This document shows positions 47,668-58,100 of a stretch of 64,000 bases of DNA, one piece after another. The notes beneath the pieces were generated by a model that saw only the letters and a list, made by a program, of their open reading frames with translations, searched no databases and was not told the DNA's origin. A program made the translations under genes and the position numbers. The first letter of the stretch is position 1; each line of letters begins with the position of its first letter. Source of the stretch: Indioceanicola profundi (GTDB taxonomy: Bacteria; Pseudomonadota; Alphaproteobacteria; Azospirillales; Azospirillaceae); contig NZ_CP030126.1 in the NCBI RefSeq assembly GCF_003568845.1, forward strand, positions 2,259,001 through 2,323,000, written 5' to 3'.

Positions 47668-48252
47668 ATGATGAGCGACGATCTTACCCAGGGGCAGGAC
47701 CAGCCGAAGCTTACCTTCTCCGGCGACGCCTCGCGCAGCTTGCTGATCGTCGATGACGATACGCCGTTCCGTACCCGTCTCGCCCGCGCCATGGAACGGC
47801 GGGGCTTCGACGTGGTGGCGGTGGACAGCGTTAATCTCGGGGTGGAGGTCGCCCATGAGTCGGCCCCCCGCTTCGCGGTGGTGGATCTGCGCCTGGGCGA
47901 CGGGTCGGGGCTGGATGTGGTGAAGGCCCTGCGCGACGCCCGGCCCGATTCGCGCATCGTCATGCTGACCGGCTACGGCAATATCGCCACGGCCGTGGCG
48001 GCGGTGAAGTTCGGGGCCGTGGACTACCTGACCAAGCCGGCGGATGCCGATGCTGTCGAGTCGGCTCTTCTGGCCGAAGGCCCGCTGCCGCCCCCGCCGG
48101 AAAACCCGATGTCCGCCGACCGCGTCCGCTGGGAGCATATCCAGCGCGTCTTCGAGCAGTGCGAGCGCAACGTGTCCGAAACTGCCCGCCGGCTGAAGAT
48201 GCATCGCCGCACCCTGCAGCGCATCCTGAACAAGCACGCGCCCCGCGCCTGA
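47668..48252 (+). CDS. regA: Response regulator RegA (PrrA/ActR)
   Basis: 194 aa. Receiver domain with acidic pocket VDDD and phospho-Asp D73 in VVDLRLGDGSG, then K in LTKPADAD. The C-terminal Fis-type HTH is NVSETARRLKMHRRTLQRIL, the strongly conserved RegA DNA-binding helix. ATG 47668 or 47671. It partners the upstream RegB and binds promoters of redox-regulated genes. Two GC hairpins follow. Confidence 0.96.
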   Translation: MMSDDLTQGQDQPKLTFSGDASRSLLIVDDDTPFRTRLARAMERRGFDVVAVDSVNLGVEVAHESAPRFAVVDLRLGDGSGLDVVKALRDARPDSRIVMLTGYGNIATAVAAVKFGAVDYLTKPADADAVESALLAEGPLPPPPENPMSADRVRWEHIQRVFEQCERNVSETARRLKMHRRTLQRILNKHAPRA

Positions 48253-48265
48253 ACATACGCGATTG

Positions 48266-48311
48266 CCCCCTGCTTCGGGGGGTGTCATGGGGGGCAGGAC
48301 TACCCCCCCTT
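48266..48311 (+). terminator. Tandem G/C hairpins after regA
   Basis: CCCCC/GGGGG (48266-48282) and GGGGGG/CCCCCC with an 8-nt loop (48289-48309), then TTGCTT. It is plausible as a terminator, though the T run is short. The unusual G and C runs stand out. Confidence 0.45.
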
Positions 48312-48430
48312 GCTTCTGGAACTCCGTAGCCTTTCCGCCGTTCGATCTTTGTCAGCAACACCCTTCCGCGGAGCCCGCCAAGATCGGGACCCGACCTAGC
48401 CGCAAGGGGTGACGAACGGGGATACGCCAG

Positions 48431-49456
48431 GTGAACAGAAAGCCGGCCAGCTACCGCCAGATCCGCCCCGTCCACGAACTGGACGGACCGGATATCACGG
48501 CCATCGTCTGCACCGGCGGCGGCAGCCCCTGGCTGGAACGGTCGCTGTCCAGCCTGATGCATCAGGCGATGCCGCCAGGATTGCTGGAAATCATTGTCGT
48601 GGATACCGCCCCGGACGGGGGCGGACATGTCCAGCGGCTGACCGAACGGCTGGCTGGCGGCGACGGACGGGTGCGCTACCTGCACGACCCTGCCTCCGGG
48701 GCCGCGCGGGCGTTCAATACCGGCTGGCAGGCTGCCCGATCCCCCATCGTCGCCTATCTGGGAGAGGAGGCCATCGCGCACCCGGCCTGGCTGGCAGAGC
48801 TGTTCGGCGCTTTCGCCGACATGCGGACCAAGCCCGGCGTCGTCGGCGGCAAGGTGGAAGGCGACTGGACGGTGGAATGCCCCGGCTGGCTGCCGAAGTC
48901 GCTGTTGCCCTGGCTGCCCGTGCTGGACCTGGGCGACCGCAGCTATGCCCTGTCCGCACCGGACGTATTGAGCGCCACCAATCTTGCATTCCGCCGCGAC
49001 CTGCTGGTCCGCATCGGCGGGTTCCGCGAGACTGCGCCGGACGGCGGAGCGGATGCGGAAGAACTGCTGCACGATGCCGCCGGGCGGATCGGCGAACTGA
49101 ACGCGATCTACTACTGTCCGCGCGCCGTGACCCGCCACCGCGTCGGGCATGACCGGGTCAACAAGGAATGGTTCCTCGCCCAGGCCGCGCGCCGGGGCCG
49201 GGCGGAGGCGCTGGCCGAGCTGGACGGGCGCGACCTTCCCAGGGCGGAGCGGGAAGCGCTGGCCCGCCGCCGGCTGCGGCAGTTCCGGCTGCTTCGGGAC
49301 CGTCTACGCATCCTGTTGAGCCGGGAGGATCAGCCCGCCACCTTCCAGGCACGGTGCGAGGTCGCCCGCGCCCGCGGATATGCCGAAGCCATGCGCGGAG
49401 CCGTGCCGCAATCCCCCCTCCCCTCCAGGCCGGAAGCGGAACCGGCGGATTTCTGA
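48431..49456 (+). CDS. Family 2 glycosyltransferase-like protein
   Basis: 341 aa from GTG 48431, preceded by CCAG and a weak site. The GT-A start is DITAIVCTGGGSPWLERSLS with LLEIIVVDTAPDGG and RYLHDPASGAARAFNTGWQ; later GGFRETAPDGGADAEELLHD is the usual GGFDE..GEDxEL block. The canonical DxD is degenerate (GEEAIAHPAW). The C-terminal third (about 225-341) is Arg-rich helical. It may act on lipopolysaccharide or capsule, like hldE downstream, but this is inference. Confidence 0.8.
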   Translation: MNRKPASYRQIRPVHELDGPDITAIVCTGGGSPWLERSLSSLMHQAMPPGLLEIIVVDTAPDGGGHVQRLTERLAGGDGRVRYLHDPASGAARAFNTGWQAARSPIVAYLGEEAIAHPAWLAELFGAFADMRTKPGVVGGKVEGDWTVECPGWLPKSLLPWLPVLDLGDRSYALSAPDVLSATNLAFRRDLLVRIGGFRETAPDGGADAEELLHDAAGRIGELNAIYYCPRAVTRHRVGHDRVNKEWFLAQAARRGRAEALAELDGRDLPRAEREALARRRLRQFRLLRDRLRILLSREDQPATFQARCEVARARGYAEAMRGAVPQSPLPSRPEAEPADF

Positions 49457-49782
49457 CCCGCTGCAGGCGGCCGCTCGAGCATTGCTTCACGGTGCCAGCC
49501 GTGGCGGAGAATGGCCGCCGCAGCCCGCAGAAGCAGCGCCGCGAACCCGGTCGAAGAGGGCTGCCGCGCGGCTGGGGTCAAATTCACCTTCTGCATGTCC
49601 CGTCTCCCATGACGCCGAGGTGCCGATCGGCTCCGTTCGTGCCCTGAGAGTGCTGCGTGATCTGGCAGTCGACAAACGAGCTTTCTCGGCGCAACGCATA
49701 AGCGGAACTTGTCCGTCCGGCTTGCTGCGGGCCGGCGCGCGGCCACTGGCGCGATAGCCGGGCAGCGGCTACAACCGTGCCC
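49457..49782. other. Intergenic region between the glycosyltransferase and hldE
   Basis: No well-supported gene. A minus-strand frame from ATG 49596 (good GGGAGA site; MQKVNLTPAARQPSS, then a Leu/Ala helix) runs 88 aa to 49330 but overlaps the glycosyltransferase 3' end, so it is left as unsupported. Confidence 0.4.
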
Positions 49783-51312
49783 ATGACTGCCAACTCCGAC
49801 AGCACCGCCGCCGCGCCAGGAGCCGCCTTGACCGCACATTCCGCCGACGCGGATCTGACCGCCTTGATCGATGTTCTGGGCAAGGCCCGCGTGCTGGTCC
49901 TCGGGGACGTCATGCTGGACCGCTTCACCTATGGGCGTGTGGACCGCATCTCGCCGGAAGCGCCGATCCCCGTCCTGCGGGTCGAGCGGGAAAGCGCCAT
50001 GCTGGGCGGGGCCGGCAACGTGGCCAGCAATCTGGCGGCGTTGGGCGCCACGGTGAAGCTGCTCTCGGTCTGCGGGGCGGATGAGGCCGGGGCGGAGGTG
50101 CGCCGGCTGTTGATGGACAAGCTGGGCGATACCGAGGGGCTGGTGCCGGAAGCCGGACGCCAGACCACCACCAAAATCCGCTTCATGGCCGGGGGGCAGC
50201 AACTTCTGCGGGCCGACAAGGAAAGCGTCGTCCCCGTCGGCCACGTCCATGGGGAACTGCTGATCGAGTTGGCCCAGGGCTGGATCACGGAGGTGGATGT
50301 CGTCGTCCTGTCCGACTACGGCAAGGGCGTGCTGACCGACGAAGTCGTGCGGCGGGTTATCGCCGCCGCCAATGCTTCCGGCAAGCCGGTGGTGGTCGAT
50401 CCCAAGGGCCGGGACTATGCCCGCTATCGCGGAGCAACCGCAATCACCCCCAACCGCCGCGAGCTGTCCGAGGCCAGCGGGATTGCCGTCACGGACGATA
50501 CGAGCGCGGTGGCGGCGGCCGGCACCGTCATCGCCAAGGCCGGCATCGGGGCCGTGATCGCCACCCGCAGCGAGGAAGGCATGTCCGTGGTCACGGCCGG
50601 CCCCGACGGCAGCCCCGCGGCCACCCACCTGCGGGCCGAGGCTCGGGAAGTGTTCGATGTCTCCGGAGCTGGCGACACCGTGGTCGCGGCCCTGGCGGCA
50701 GCCCTGGGCGCCGGCGCCGACCTGACCATGGCCGCCCGCCTGGCCAATGTCGCCGCCGGCATCGTCGTGGCGAAGGTCGGCACGGCCGTGGTCCGGCCGG
50801 AGGAGCTGCGCGCCGCCTGCAACCGCCGGGTCCTTGAAACGACCAGCAGCAAGGTGGCCGGCCTGGATGCGGCGATGGAACAGATCGCCCGCTGGCGGCG
50901 GATGGGTCAGAGGATCGGATTCACCAATGGCTGCTTCGACCTGCTGCACCCTGGCCATGTCTCCCTGCTGGCCCAGGCCCGGGCCGCCTGCGACCGGCTG
51001 GTGGTCGGTCTGAACAGCGACGCCTCCGTCCGGCGGCTGAAAGGAGAGACGCGGCCGGTCCAGGAACAGACCGCCCGCGCAACCGTGCTGGCCTCCCTCG
51101 GCGCGGTGGATCTGGTCATCCTGTTCGAGGAGGACACGCCCCTGCGCCTGATCGAGTCGATCCGCCCGGATGTGCTGGTCAAGGGGGCCGACTACACCGT
51201 CGAAACCGTGGTGGGGGCGGATATCGTCCAGTCCTATGGCGGCCGCGTCATGCTGGCTGAGCTGACCCAGGGCCAGAGCACCACCCGGATGGTGGAGCGG
51301 ATGAAGGGCTGA
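49783..51312 (+). CDS. hldE: Bifunctional heptose-7-phosphate kinase / heptose-1-phosphate adenylyltransferase
   Basis: 509 aa cytosolic enzyme (RfaE) making ADP-heptose for LPS inner core. N-terminal PfkB-type kinase: [14 protein letters not shown] and the ATP motif [14 protein letters not shown]-terminal nucleotidyltransferase: [17 protein letters not shown] (HxGH-type site), then [17 protein letters not shown] 49783 is preferred to GTG 49777. The fused form is common; here it lacks linked gmhA/hldD genes. Confidence 0.96.
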   Translation: MTANSDSTAAAPGAALTAHSADADLTALIDVLGKARVLVLGDVMLDRFTYGRVDRISPEAPIPVLRVERESAMLGGAGNVASNLAALGATVKLLSVCGADEAGAEVRRLLMDKLGDTEGLVPEAGRQTTTKIRFMAGGQQLLRADKESVVPVGHVHGELLIELAQGWITEVDVVVLSDYGKGVLTDEVVRRVIAAANASGKPVVVDPKGRDYARYRGATAITPNRRELSEASGIAVTDDTSAVAAAGTVIAKAGIGAVIATRSEEGMSVVTAGPDGSPAATHLRAEAREVFDVSGAGDTVVAALAAALGAGADLTMAARLANVAAGIVVAKVGTAVVRPEELRAACNRRVLETTSSKVAGLDAAMEQIARWRRMGQRIGFTNGCFDLLHPGHVSLLAQARAACDRLVVGLNSDASVRRLKGETRPVQEQTARATVLASLGAVDLVILFEEDTPLRLIESIRPDVLVKGADYTVETVVGADIVQSYGGRVMLAELTQGQSTTRMVERMKG

Positions 51313-51455
51313 GCGGCAGCCGCCGGCTCTGTTAACTGGCTGTTAAACTCTTGATCAGACAAGACTTTGCGCATACCGGGCGATGATTAGGCTCTTCCGT
51401 CGGAGCCCCACATACAATAACATCCCAAAGAGGTAAGAACTCGTTCCTTCGGGGT

Positions 51456-52601
51456 ATGCGAATGCATAGCACGGTTCGACTGGCGGATTCCGGCTCTTCC
51501 GCCCGCCCGGCACTTTCCAATGCATCGCGCTCCGGTGCCGCGACGGCCTCCGGCCTTGCAGGCGAGGATTCGACGCCGGAGACCATCATCCATCTTGCCG
51601 CCCAGGTCTCCGAGGTGGCGTCGCAGAAAACCAACGAGATCGCCGACATCACGCGGCGGATCAAGATGCTGGCCCTCAACGCCAAGATCGAGGCGGCGCG
51701 GGCTGGGCAGCACGGAGCCGGCTTCGGCGTGGTGGCGGGGGAAGTGCAGTCCATCTCCACCCAGATCGCGGAGATCACCAGCGGCATGCAGGCGGAGATC
51801 GTCGGCACCGCGAACCGGCTCCACCGGTTGGGCGATGCGCTGGTCCAGTCCATGCGCGGCCAGCGGATGGCCGACATGGCCCTGAACATGATCGATATCA
51901 TCGACCGGAACCTCTATGAGCGCTCCTGCGATGTGCGTTGGTGGGCGACGGACAGCGCCGTGGTCGATTGCCTGGAGAAGGGCACAGAGGAGGCGCGGAG
52001 CTGGGCCAGCCGCCGGCTGGGCGTCATCCTGAATTCCTACACCGTCTATCTGGACCTCTGGATCGCCGACCTGGACGGTCGTGTCGTCGCCAGCGGCCGA
52101 CCCGGCCAGTATCCGGGCGTGATCGGCTCGTCCGTGAAAGCGGAGGGCTGGTTCCGCAACGCATTGAGCACGCGGGACGGCACGGAATTCGCCGTCGCGG
52201 ACATTGCACGCTGCCCCGCCCTGAACAACAGGGCCGTCGCGACATATGCCACCGCCATCCGCGAGGGCGGGATGGAGAATGGCCGCCCCCTCGGCGTTCT
52301 GGGCATCCAGTTCGACTGGGAGCCGCAGGCCATGGCGGTGGTGAAATCCGTGCGGTTGACCGAGGATGAGCAGCGGGAGGGCCGGACCCGGTGCCTGCTG
52401 CTGGACAGCACCCACCGGATCATCGCCGCCTCCGACGGGGCCGGGCTGCTGGACGGTCGCTACCCGTTGAGGACGGGCGGCAAGGATACGGGCCATTATC
52501 AGGCGGAGGACGGCACCAGCGTGGGCTTCGCCCTGACGCCCGGCTATGAGACCTACAAGGGGCTGGGCTGGTACGGGCTGATCCTTCAGCGCGCGGTCTG
52601 A
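51456..52601 (+). CDS. Soluble MCP-like protein: signalling domain first, Cache-like sensor last
   Basis: 381 aa from ATG 51456 (51462 alternative with better spacing to CGGGG). Residues 40-145 hold a short methyl-accepting-type signalling hairpin: EIADITRRIKMLALNAKIEA then ARAGQHGAGFGVVAGEVQ. Residues 160-381 look like a Cache/PAS-like ligand domain (YLDLWIADLDGRVVASGRPG, LGVLGIQFDWEP). No transmembrane helix. The order is inverted relative to normal chemoreceptors, and the hairpin tip (RRIKMLALNAKIEAARAG) differs from the classic QTNLLALNA. A cytosolic receptor or phospho-signal adaptor is plausible. Confidence 0.8.
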   Translation: MRMHSTVRLADSGSSARPALSNASRSGAATASGLAGEDSTPETIIHLAAQVSEVASQKTNEIADITRRIKMLALNAKIEAARAGQHGAGFGVVAGEVQSISTQIAEITSGMQAEIVGTANRLHRLGDALVQSMRGQRMADMALNMIDIIDRNLYERSCDVRWWATDSAVVDCLEKGTEEARSWASRRLGVILNSYTVYLDLWIADLDGRVVASGRPGQYPGVIGSSVKAEGWFRNALSTRDGTEFAVADIARCPALNNRAVATYATAIREGGMENGRPLGVLGIQFDWEPQAMAVVKSVRLTEDEQREGRTRCLLLDSTHRIIAASDGAGLLDGRYPLRTGGKDTGHYQAEDGTSVGFALTPGYETYKGLGWYGLILQRAV

Positions 52602-52611
52602 GGCTGCTGCC

Positions 52612-53685
52612 TCAGGACAGCTTAGGGTCCAGGTCCACGCTCTGCCCTTCCCGCAAGCGCTCCGCCCCCCGGACCACAAGCCGGTCGCCCGGCGACAGCT
52701 CCCCTTCCACCGCGATCCATTCCCCCTGGGACAGGGCGGTGCGGACCGGTACGCGCTCGGCCGTGTTGTCGGACTTGATCCGATAGACATAGCTGCCGCC
52801 GCCGCGCAGCAGCAGCGCGTCGCGATGGATGGCCACCGCCTCCATCTCCGGCGCGGAGGGCAGCGCCACCTTCACGGCGGCGCCGACGATCCAGGCGCTG
52901 TCATCAGGCAGGTCCACCCGCACCTCGAAGGTGCGCGAGCGCTGTTCCCCGATCGGGATGATGCGGGAGATGCGCCCCTCCGCCGGGCCGCGGCTGCCCA
53001 CCAGTTGGACGGTCATGCCCTCCCGCAGGTTCGGTGCGATGGAGACCGGGGCCTGCACCCGCACTTCCAGATCGTCCACCGCCACCAGCCGGGCGATGCG
53101 GGCGCCGGGGCTGGAATATTCGCCGACCTCGATCATGCGCGCGGCGACCTGCCCGGCGAAGGGGGCCTTCACCACCGTCCGCTCCAGCTCCAGCGCTGTG
53201 CGCTCATGCGCGACCCGGGCCTGCACCAACTCCTGGGCCAGCACGTCGCGGCGGCTGGTGGCCTCCTCGAGCCGGCTCTGTGGGGCGCTGCCCCTCTTCG
53301 CCAGCTCCACCAGTCGGGTGACCTCGCGGGACTGGAAGTCGAGCTGCGCCTCCAGGCTGCGGATCTGGGCTTCCAGCCCCTGCAGTTCCAGCGCCAGGAC
53401 CCGGTCGTCCAGGCGCGCCACCGGCTCCCCTGCCGCGACCCGGGTTCCGGCCTCCGCTACCCAGACCACGCGACCCGACACCTCCGCCGCGATGGCCGCA
53501 TCCTGGCGGGAATGCACCGCGCCCGGCATTTCGATCTGCGGAGCCATGGTCCGGACCGCCACGGGCTGGACCACCACCTTGGCCGGGGGCGGCGCGCCCT
53601 GCGCCAACGCCGTGTTGGAGAGCGGCAGGCTGAGCGTCAGGGCGATGACGGCGACGGCCCCCAGGTTCGGGCGGTACTGCGGCAT
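52612..53685 (-). CDS. RND efflux periplasmic adaptor (membrane fusion protein)
   Basis: 357 aa. GGAGG sits 8 bp ahead of ATG 53685. Signal peptide 1-29 (ending NTALA-Q). Barrel-sandwich halves GAVHSRQDAAIAAEVSGRVV and VVKAPFAGQVAARMIEVGEY flank a coiled-coil hairpin (about 95-165). The beta-barrel and membrane-proximal parts follow. It links an RND permease to an outer-membrane channel; the permease gene is at 55179-58292 and no TolC-like gene is in the window. Confidence 0.92.
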   Translation of the reverse strand: MPQYRPNLGAVAVIALTLSLPLSNTALAQGAPPPAKVVVQPVAVRTMAPQIEMPGAVHSRQDAAIAAEVSGRVVWVAEAGTRVAAGEPVARLDDRVLALELQGLEAQIRSLEAQLDFQSREVTRLVELAKRGSAPQSRLEEATSRRDVLAQELVQARVAHERTALELERTVVKAPFAGQVAARMIEVGEYSSPGARIARLVAVDDLEVRVQAPVSIAPNLREGMTVQLVGSRGPAEGRISRIIPIGEQRSRTFEVRVDLPDDSAWIVGAAVKVALPSAPEMEAVAIHRDALLLRGGGSYVYRIKSDNTAERVPVRTALSQGEWIAVEGELSPGDRLVVRGAERLREGQSVDLDPKLS

Positions 53686-53763
53686 GTCGGGCGTCCTCCG
53701 GGAGGCTGGGGCGCATCGGCCCCCAATTGTTTCCGGATGCTTACCGGAAATCCCGTATCCGGG

Positions 53764-53794
53764 GCTTTTCACTTTGTAACCGGCGGGTAAATCC
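53764..53794. promoter_or_regulatory. Shared 31-bp element upstream of the RND adaptor
   Basis: Matches 26 of 31 positions with 58446-58476 upstream of the RND permease gene. Core GTAACnGnCGGGTAAATCC contains a GTAA direct repeat spaced 11 bp (one DNA turn). It lies 79-109 bp before the adaptor start, also upstream of the divergent DUF445 gene. Confidence 0.6.
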
Positions 53795-53866
53795 AACCCT
53801 TGGCCCTTTCGCCGCGCGGCGTGTTGGTGCTGTGATGGCCCCACCCGGAAGAATCACGGCGAGCCG

Positions 53867-55165
53867 ATGCCTACTGCGAATCTCCCCACCCTTCACCGTT
53901 CAATCGACGACGAAAACACCCGTGTGCTGGAGCAGGAACTGCGGCGCGACAAGCTGCTGGCAGGAAGCTGCCTGGGGCTGGCCGCCGCCGCCTGGGGCGC
54001 CACCCATGCGGTGGACCTGCCGCCCGGCTGGGCCGGCGCCCTGCGCGCGATGGCGGAGGCGGGGCTGGTCGGCGGGCTGGCCGACTGGTTCGCCGTCACC
54101 GCCCTGTTCCGTCGGCCGCTGGGCCTGCCCATTCCCCATACCGCGCTGATCCCCCGCAACCGCGACCGCATCGCCGATGGTATCGCCAATTACATCGACA
54201 ACGAGTTCCTTGCCCCCGACATGCTGGTGGAGCAGCTTCGCCGCATGGATTTGGCCGCACGTCTGGCCACGCTCCTGCATGACGAGGCCAGCCGCAACCG
54301 TGTGACGGAGCTGGCCATGCGCATGCTGCCCGGCATGATGGCGGAGGAGAAGGACGCCGCCATCCGAGGCGCGCTCACCCGCGCCGTGCAGGATGCCGTC
54401 AAGCAGGTGGACCTCCGCCGGCCATTGGCCCGCGTGCTGCGGGCCGTGGTGGAGAGCGACGCGCTGGAAGCCCTGCTGGGGGAGATGAGCGACAGGCTGA
54501 TCATGATGGTGCAGGACCGCCGCGCCTGGCTGCAGGAGGCGGTGGAGAAGCGGTCGCGCTGGTGGATTCCCTCTTCCGTCGACAAGCGGGTTGCCGGCAA
54601 CCTGGCCGATGCGGCGGTGGAGCACCTGTACGATCTGCGCAGCCCGCACAGCGATGTCGGCAAGGATCTGCGCCGCTGGCTGGCCGACCTGCCGGAGGAG
54701 GTGGAGCGCGGCGGCCCGATCGGGGAGCGGCTGACCAGCGTGGTCGGCGCGGCCCTGAACGACGCCAATTTCCAGCAGCTCGTGGACCGGGCCGTCGGCA
54801 CCATGCGCCGCATCGCGCTGGAGGATATGGAGCGGGATGACAGCCGCATCCGGGAGGTGATCGGCGCTGCCGTCGCCTCCCTCGCCGCGCAGCTTGACGA
54901 TGCGGAGCTGCGCGCCCGCATCAATGCCAGCCTGGAGGATGCCTTCGTCGCCGCCATCCCCCGCTGGCGGGAGAAGATCCGCACCTTCATCAGCGGCACG
55001 CTGCGCAGCCAGGATGTGGAGGACTTCACCCGCCGGCTGGAGCTGCGCGTCGGTCGGGACCTCCAGTATATCCGCATCAACGGCACCATCCTGGGGGCCG
55101 CCATCGGCGGGGTGCTGTGGCTGCTGAACGGATGGCTGGAGGGCGGCGGCCCGCTGTTCGGCTGA
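53867..55165 (+). CDS. DUF445 family membrane protein
   Basis: 432 aa. N-terminal hydrophobic segments (KLLAGSCLGLAAAAWGATHA, ALRAMAEAGLVGGLADWFAV) contain the family motif GGLADWFAVTALFRRPLGLP followed by IPHTALIPRNRDRIADGI. A long helical middle and a C-terminal hydrophobic segment (LGAAIGGVLWLLNGWL) complete it. Function unknown; some bacterial members are linked to envelope or phosphate phenotypes. It lies between the RND adaptor and permease genes on the opposite strand. Confidence 0.92.
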   Translation: MPTANLPTLHRSIDDENTRVLEQELRRDKLLAGSCLGLAAAAWGATHAVDLPPGWAGALRAMAEAGLVGGLADWFAVTALFRRPLGLPIPHTALIPRNRDRIADGIANYIDNEFLAPDMLVEQLRRMDLAARLATLLHDEASRNRVTELAMRMLPGMMAEEKDAAIRGALTRAVQDAVKQVDLRRPLARVLRAVVESDALEALLGEMSDRLIMMVQDRRAWLQEAVEKRSRWWIPSSVDKRVAGNLADAAVEHLYDLRSPHSDVGKDLRRWLADLPEEVERGGPIGERLTSVVGAALNDANFQQLVDRAVGTMRRIALEDMERDDSRIREVIGAAVASLAAQLDDAELRARINASLEDAFVAAIPRWREKIRTFISGTLRSQDVEDFTRRLELRVGRDLQYIRINGTILGAAIGGVLWLLNGWLEGGGPLFG

Positions 55166-55178
55166 CCGCCCCCGCTCC

Positions 55179-58100
55179 CTACTCCGCCGCCAGCAGCCCG
55201 GCCCCGTCATCCACCGGCCGGGCCTGTGCGCCCGGCAGGCTCTCGCCCAGGCGCAACAAAGCGGGCAGCAGCACCAGGGTGAAGATGGTGCTGACCGACA
55301 GGCCGCCCACGATCACCGCCGCGATGCCGCGGTAGATCACGCTGCCCTCGCCCGGCATGACCAGCAGCGGAAGCATGCCGGCGATGGTGGTCAGCGTGCT
55401 CATGAAGATCGGCCGGATGCGGGCGCGTAGCGCCTGCTCCACGGCATCCTTGCGGCTGAAGCCGTCGCGCTGGCAGGCGCGGGTCTCATCCACCAGCAGG
55501 ATGGCGTTGTTGACCACGATGCCGAGCAGGATGATGAAGCCGATCATCGTCAGCAGGTCCAACGGCTGGAAGGTCACCAGGTTGACGATGTCCAGCAGGG
55601 CCAACCCGCCTACCGTGGCCAGCGGGATGGAGATCATCACCAGCATGCTGTCCTTGGCTGAGCGGAAGACCAGCGCCATGAGCAGGAACAGGAGAGCCAG
55701 TGCGATCAGGAAATTCTGACCCATGGCCGCCACCGTCTCATCCAGCCGGTCGGCACTGCCGCCATAGGAGATGACGCCATCCGCCGGAAGGAAGCCGCGG
55801 AGCTGCGGTTCCGCTTCTTCCCGCAGCTTGGTCAGCACCTCTTCCAGTGCGATGCCCTCCTGCGGATCGAGGTTCAGGGTGATGGTGCGGCGGCCGTCGA
55901 TGCGCTGGATGTTGGAGGGGCCGACGGTGCGGGTCACGTCCACCAGCTCGCCCAGGGGAACGATCCCGCCCTCCGGCGTAGCCACGGGAATCGCCTCCAG
56001 CTCCTCCGGCCCGGTCCAGGACGGCGCGCGCAGAATGATGTCGAGCCGCTTGGCGCCGTCGAAATGCTCCCCGAGCCACAGCCCGTCGCCCAGAGCCCGA
56101 ACCACCTGCCCCACCTGCGGACGGGTCCAGCCCGCCTCCTGGATGCGGCGGTCGTTGGGCAGGATGTCGAGTTGGGGCTGCGACATCTCCGGATTGGGGT
56201 TGGCGAAGACGTTGACGCCGGGGAACATGTCGCGCAGGAGCTGCTGACCCTTCTCCGCCGCCTCCGCCAACGCCTCCGGGTCGCCGGCCTGGAGGTGGAC
56301 GGACACATTGCCCTCCGCCCCCAGCCCGCCGAACAGGTTGCCGCGGTTCGGGAAGGCGCCGACGTCGGGGAAGCCGGCCAGGATTTCGTTGCGGACGATT
56401 TCCATCATCTCGTCCAGGCGGCTTTCATCCTCCAGCCGCACGGCGAAGCTGCCGCCGCCGGGCCAGCCCAGCATGTAGAAGTTCTTGGCCTTGGGCTGCT
56501 TCTCGCCCGTGTAGTAGGGCATCATCCGGTCGACGATGACCTTCGCCACCTCGTCCCGCGACAGGTCGACGGAGGTGCCGACGGGGAAGTTCAGGAAGGC
56601 GTCCACGCTGTCGCGCTTCACCGGCGGCAGATAGGACAGGCTGGGGAACAGCAGCCAGGAACCGCCCAGGCTGGCCGCGATCAGCAGGCCGATCACCGCG
56701 ACGCGCCGCTTGGCATCGGCTGTCAGCCCCATGATCCGGCGGGTCAGCCACTCCACCCAGCGGGCATCCTCCGCATCCATCCGCGGCGTGACCTTCATCC
56801 AGCGCGCGGTCGCCACAGGCAGCACCGTGAGGCAGATCAGCAGCGACACCGACACGCCCACCGCGATGGTCAGCGCCAGATCGGCGAAGATCTGCCCCTC
56901 CACCTCGCGCATGAAGACGATGGGGACGAAGGTGATGACCGTGGTGGCGGTGGAGGCGACCAGGGCGGCCGTGACGCGGGACGCGCCGGAGAGGGATGCC
57001 TCGTCCGCCCCCTCCCCCCTGTCGCGGCGCTTCACGATGGCCTCCAGCACCACGATGGCGCTGTCGATCACCATGCCGACGCCGAAGGCCAGGCCGGCCA
57101 GGCTGATGACGTTGATCGACCGGCCGGTGAGCGACAGCAGGAAGAACAGGGCCAGCAGCGTGATCGGAATGACCATGCCGATCAGGAGGGTGAGCTGGGT
57201 TCGGCGCAGGAACAGCCAGAGCACGCCCACCGCCAGCACGATGCCGGCCAGCAGGTTGCCGGTCAGCAGCCCGATGGCGTTGTTGATGTAGACGCTGGGA
57301 TCGAAGGACTGGTTGTTGGTGAGGCCGCGCTCCGCCATCGGGCCGTCGCGCAGGCTCTCCATCAGCGCCTTCACCTCGGTCAGGGTGGCCAGCACATTGG
57401 CCCCGCTTTCCCGCATGATGCGCAGGCCGATGGCCTCGTTCCCGTTCTGGAAGGAATAAGTCCACTGGCGGCCCAGCGCCACCTTCACCTCCGCCACGTC
57501 GCCCAGCCGCACCGGGCGCCCTTCGCGCCATTCCAGCACCAGATCCGATAGCTGGTCGGGCTGGAAGCGACCCTTGAAGCGGACAGTGTAGATGCGGCGG
57601 CCATCATCCACGAAGCCGCCGGTCACGTCCTGCGCCCGTCCGACGAGCTGGGAGATGTGGGGGATGGTGATGCCGTACTGCGCGGCGCGGATGGGATCGA
57701 AGACGACCTGCACCTCCTCTTCCGGCGCGCCGAAGCCGCCGCCGAAATCCACGTCGGCAACGCCGTCGATGGCCTCGATCCGGGGAATCACCTCGTCCTG
57801 GAGCCATTGATAACTGTCCGCCAGCTCGCCCGGCGTGCCGGGAAGCTTCTGGACGAAGTAGTAGATCAGCGTGTCGTTGGCATTCCCGCCCCCCTGACCG
57901 CCGCCCATGATGATCCGCGGCGGATCGGCGTCGGCCGGCAGGGTCGGCATGCGGTTCAGGCGGCTGATCACCTCCAGCAGGGTTTCCTGCATGTCGGTGC
58001 CGATGTTGAACGTCAGGCTGACGAAGGCGGAGCCGGGATTGGCGAAACCCGCCATCTCATCCACGCCGGGCAGCCCATCCAGCACATCCTCCATGGGCTC

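Noticed and set aside
49330-49596. 88-aa minus-strand frame starting MQKVNLTPA with a good ribosome site
   Set aside because: Only the first part is free of overlap; the rest is antisense to the glycosyltransferase end. No domain recognised; kept as a note only.
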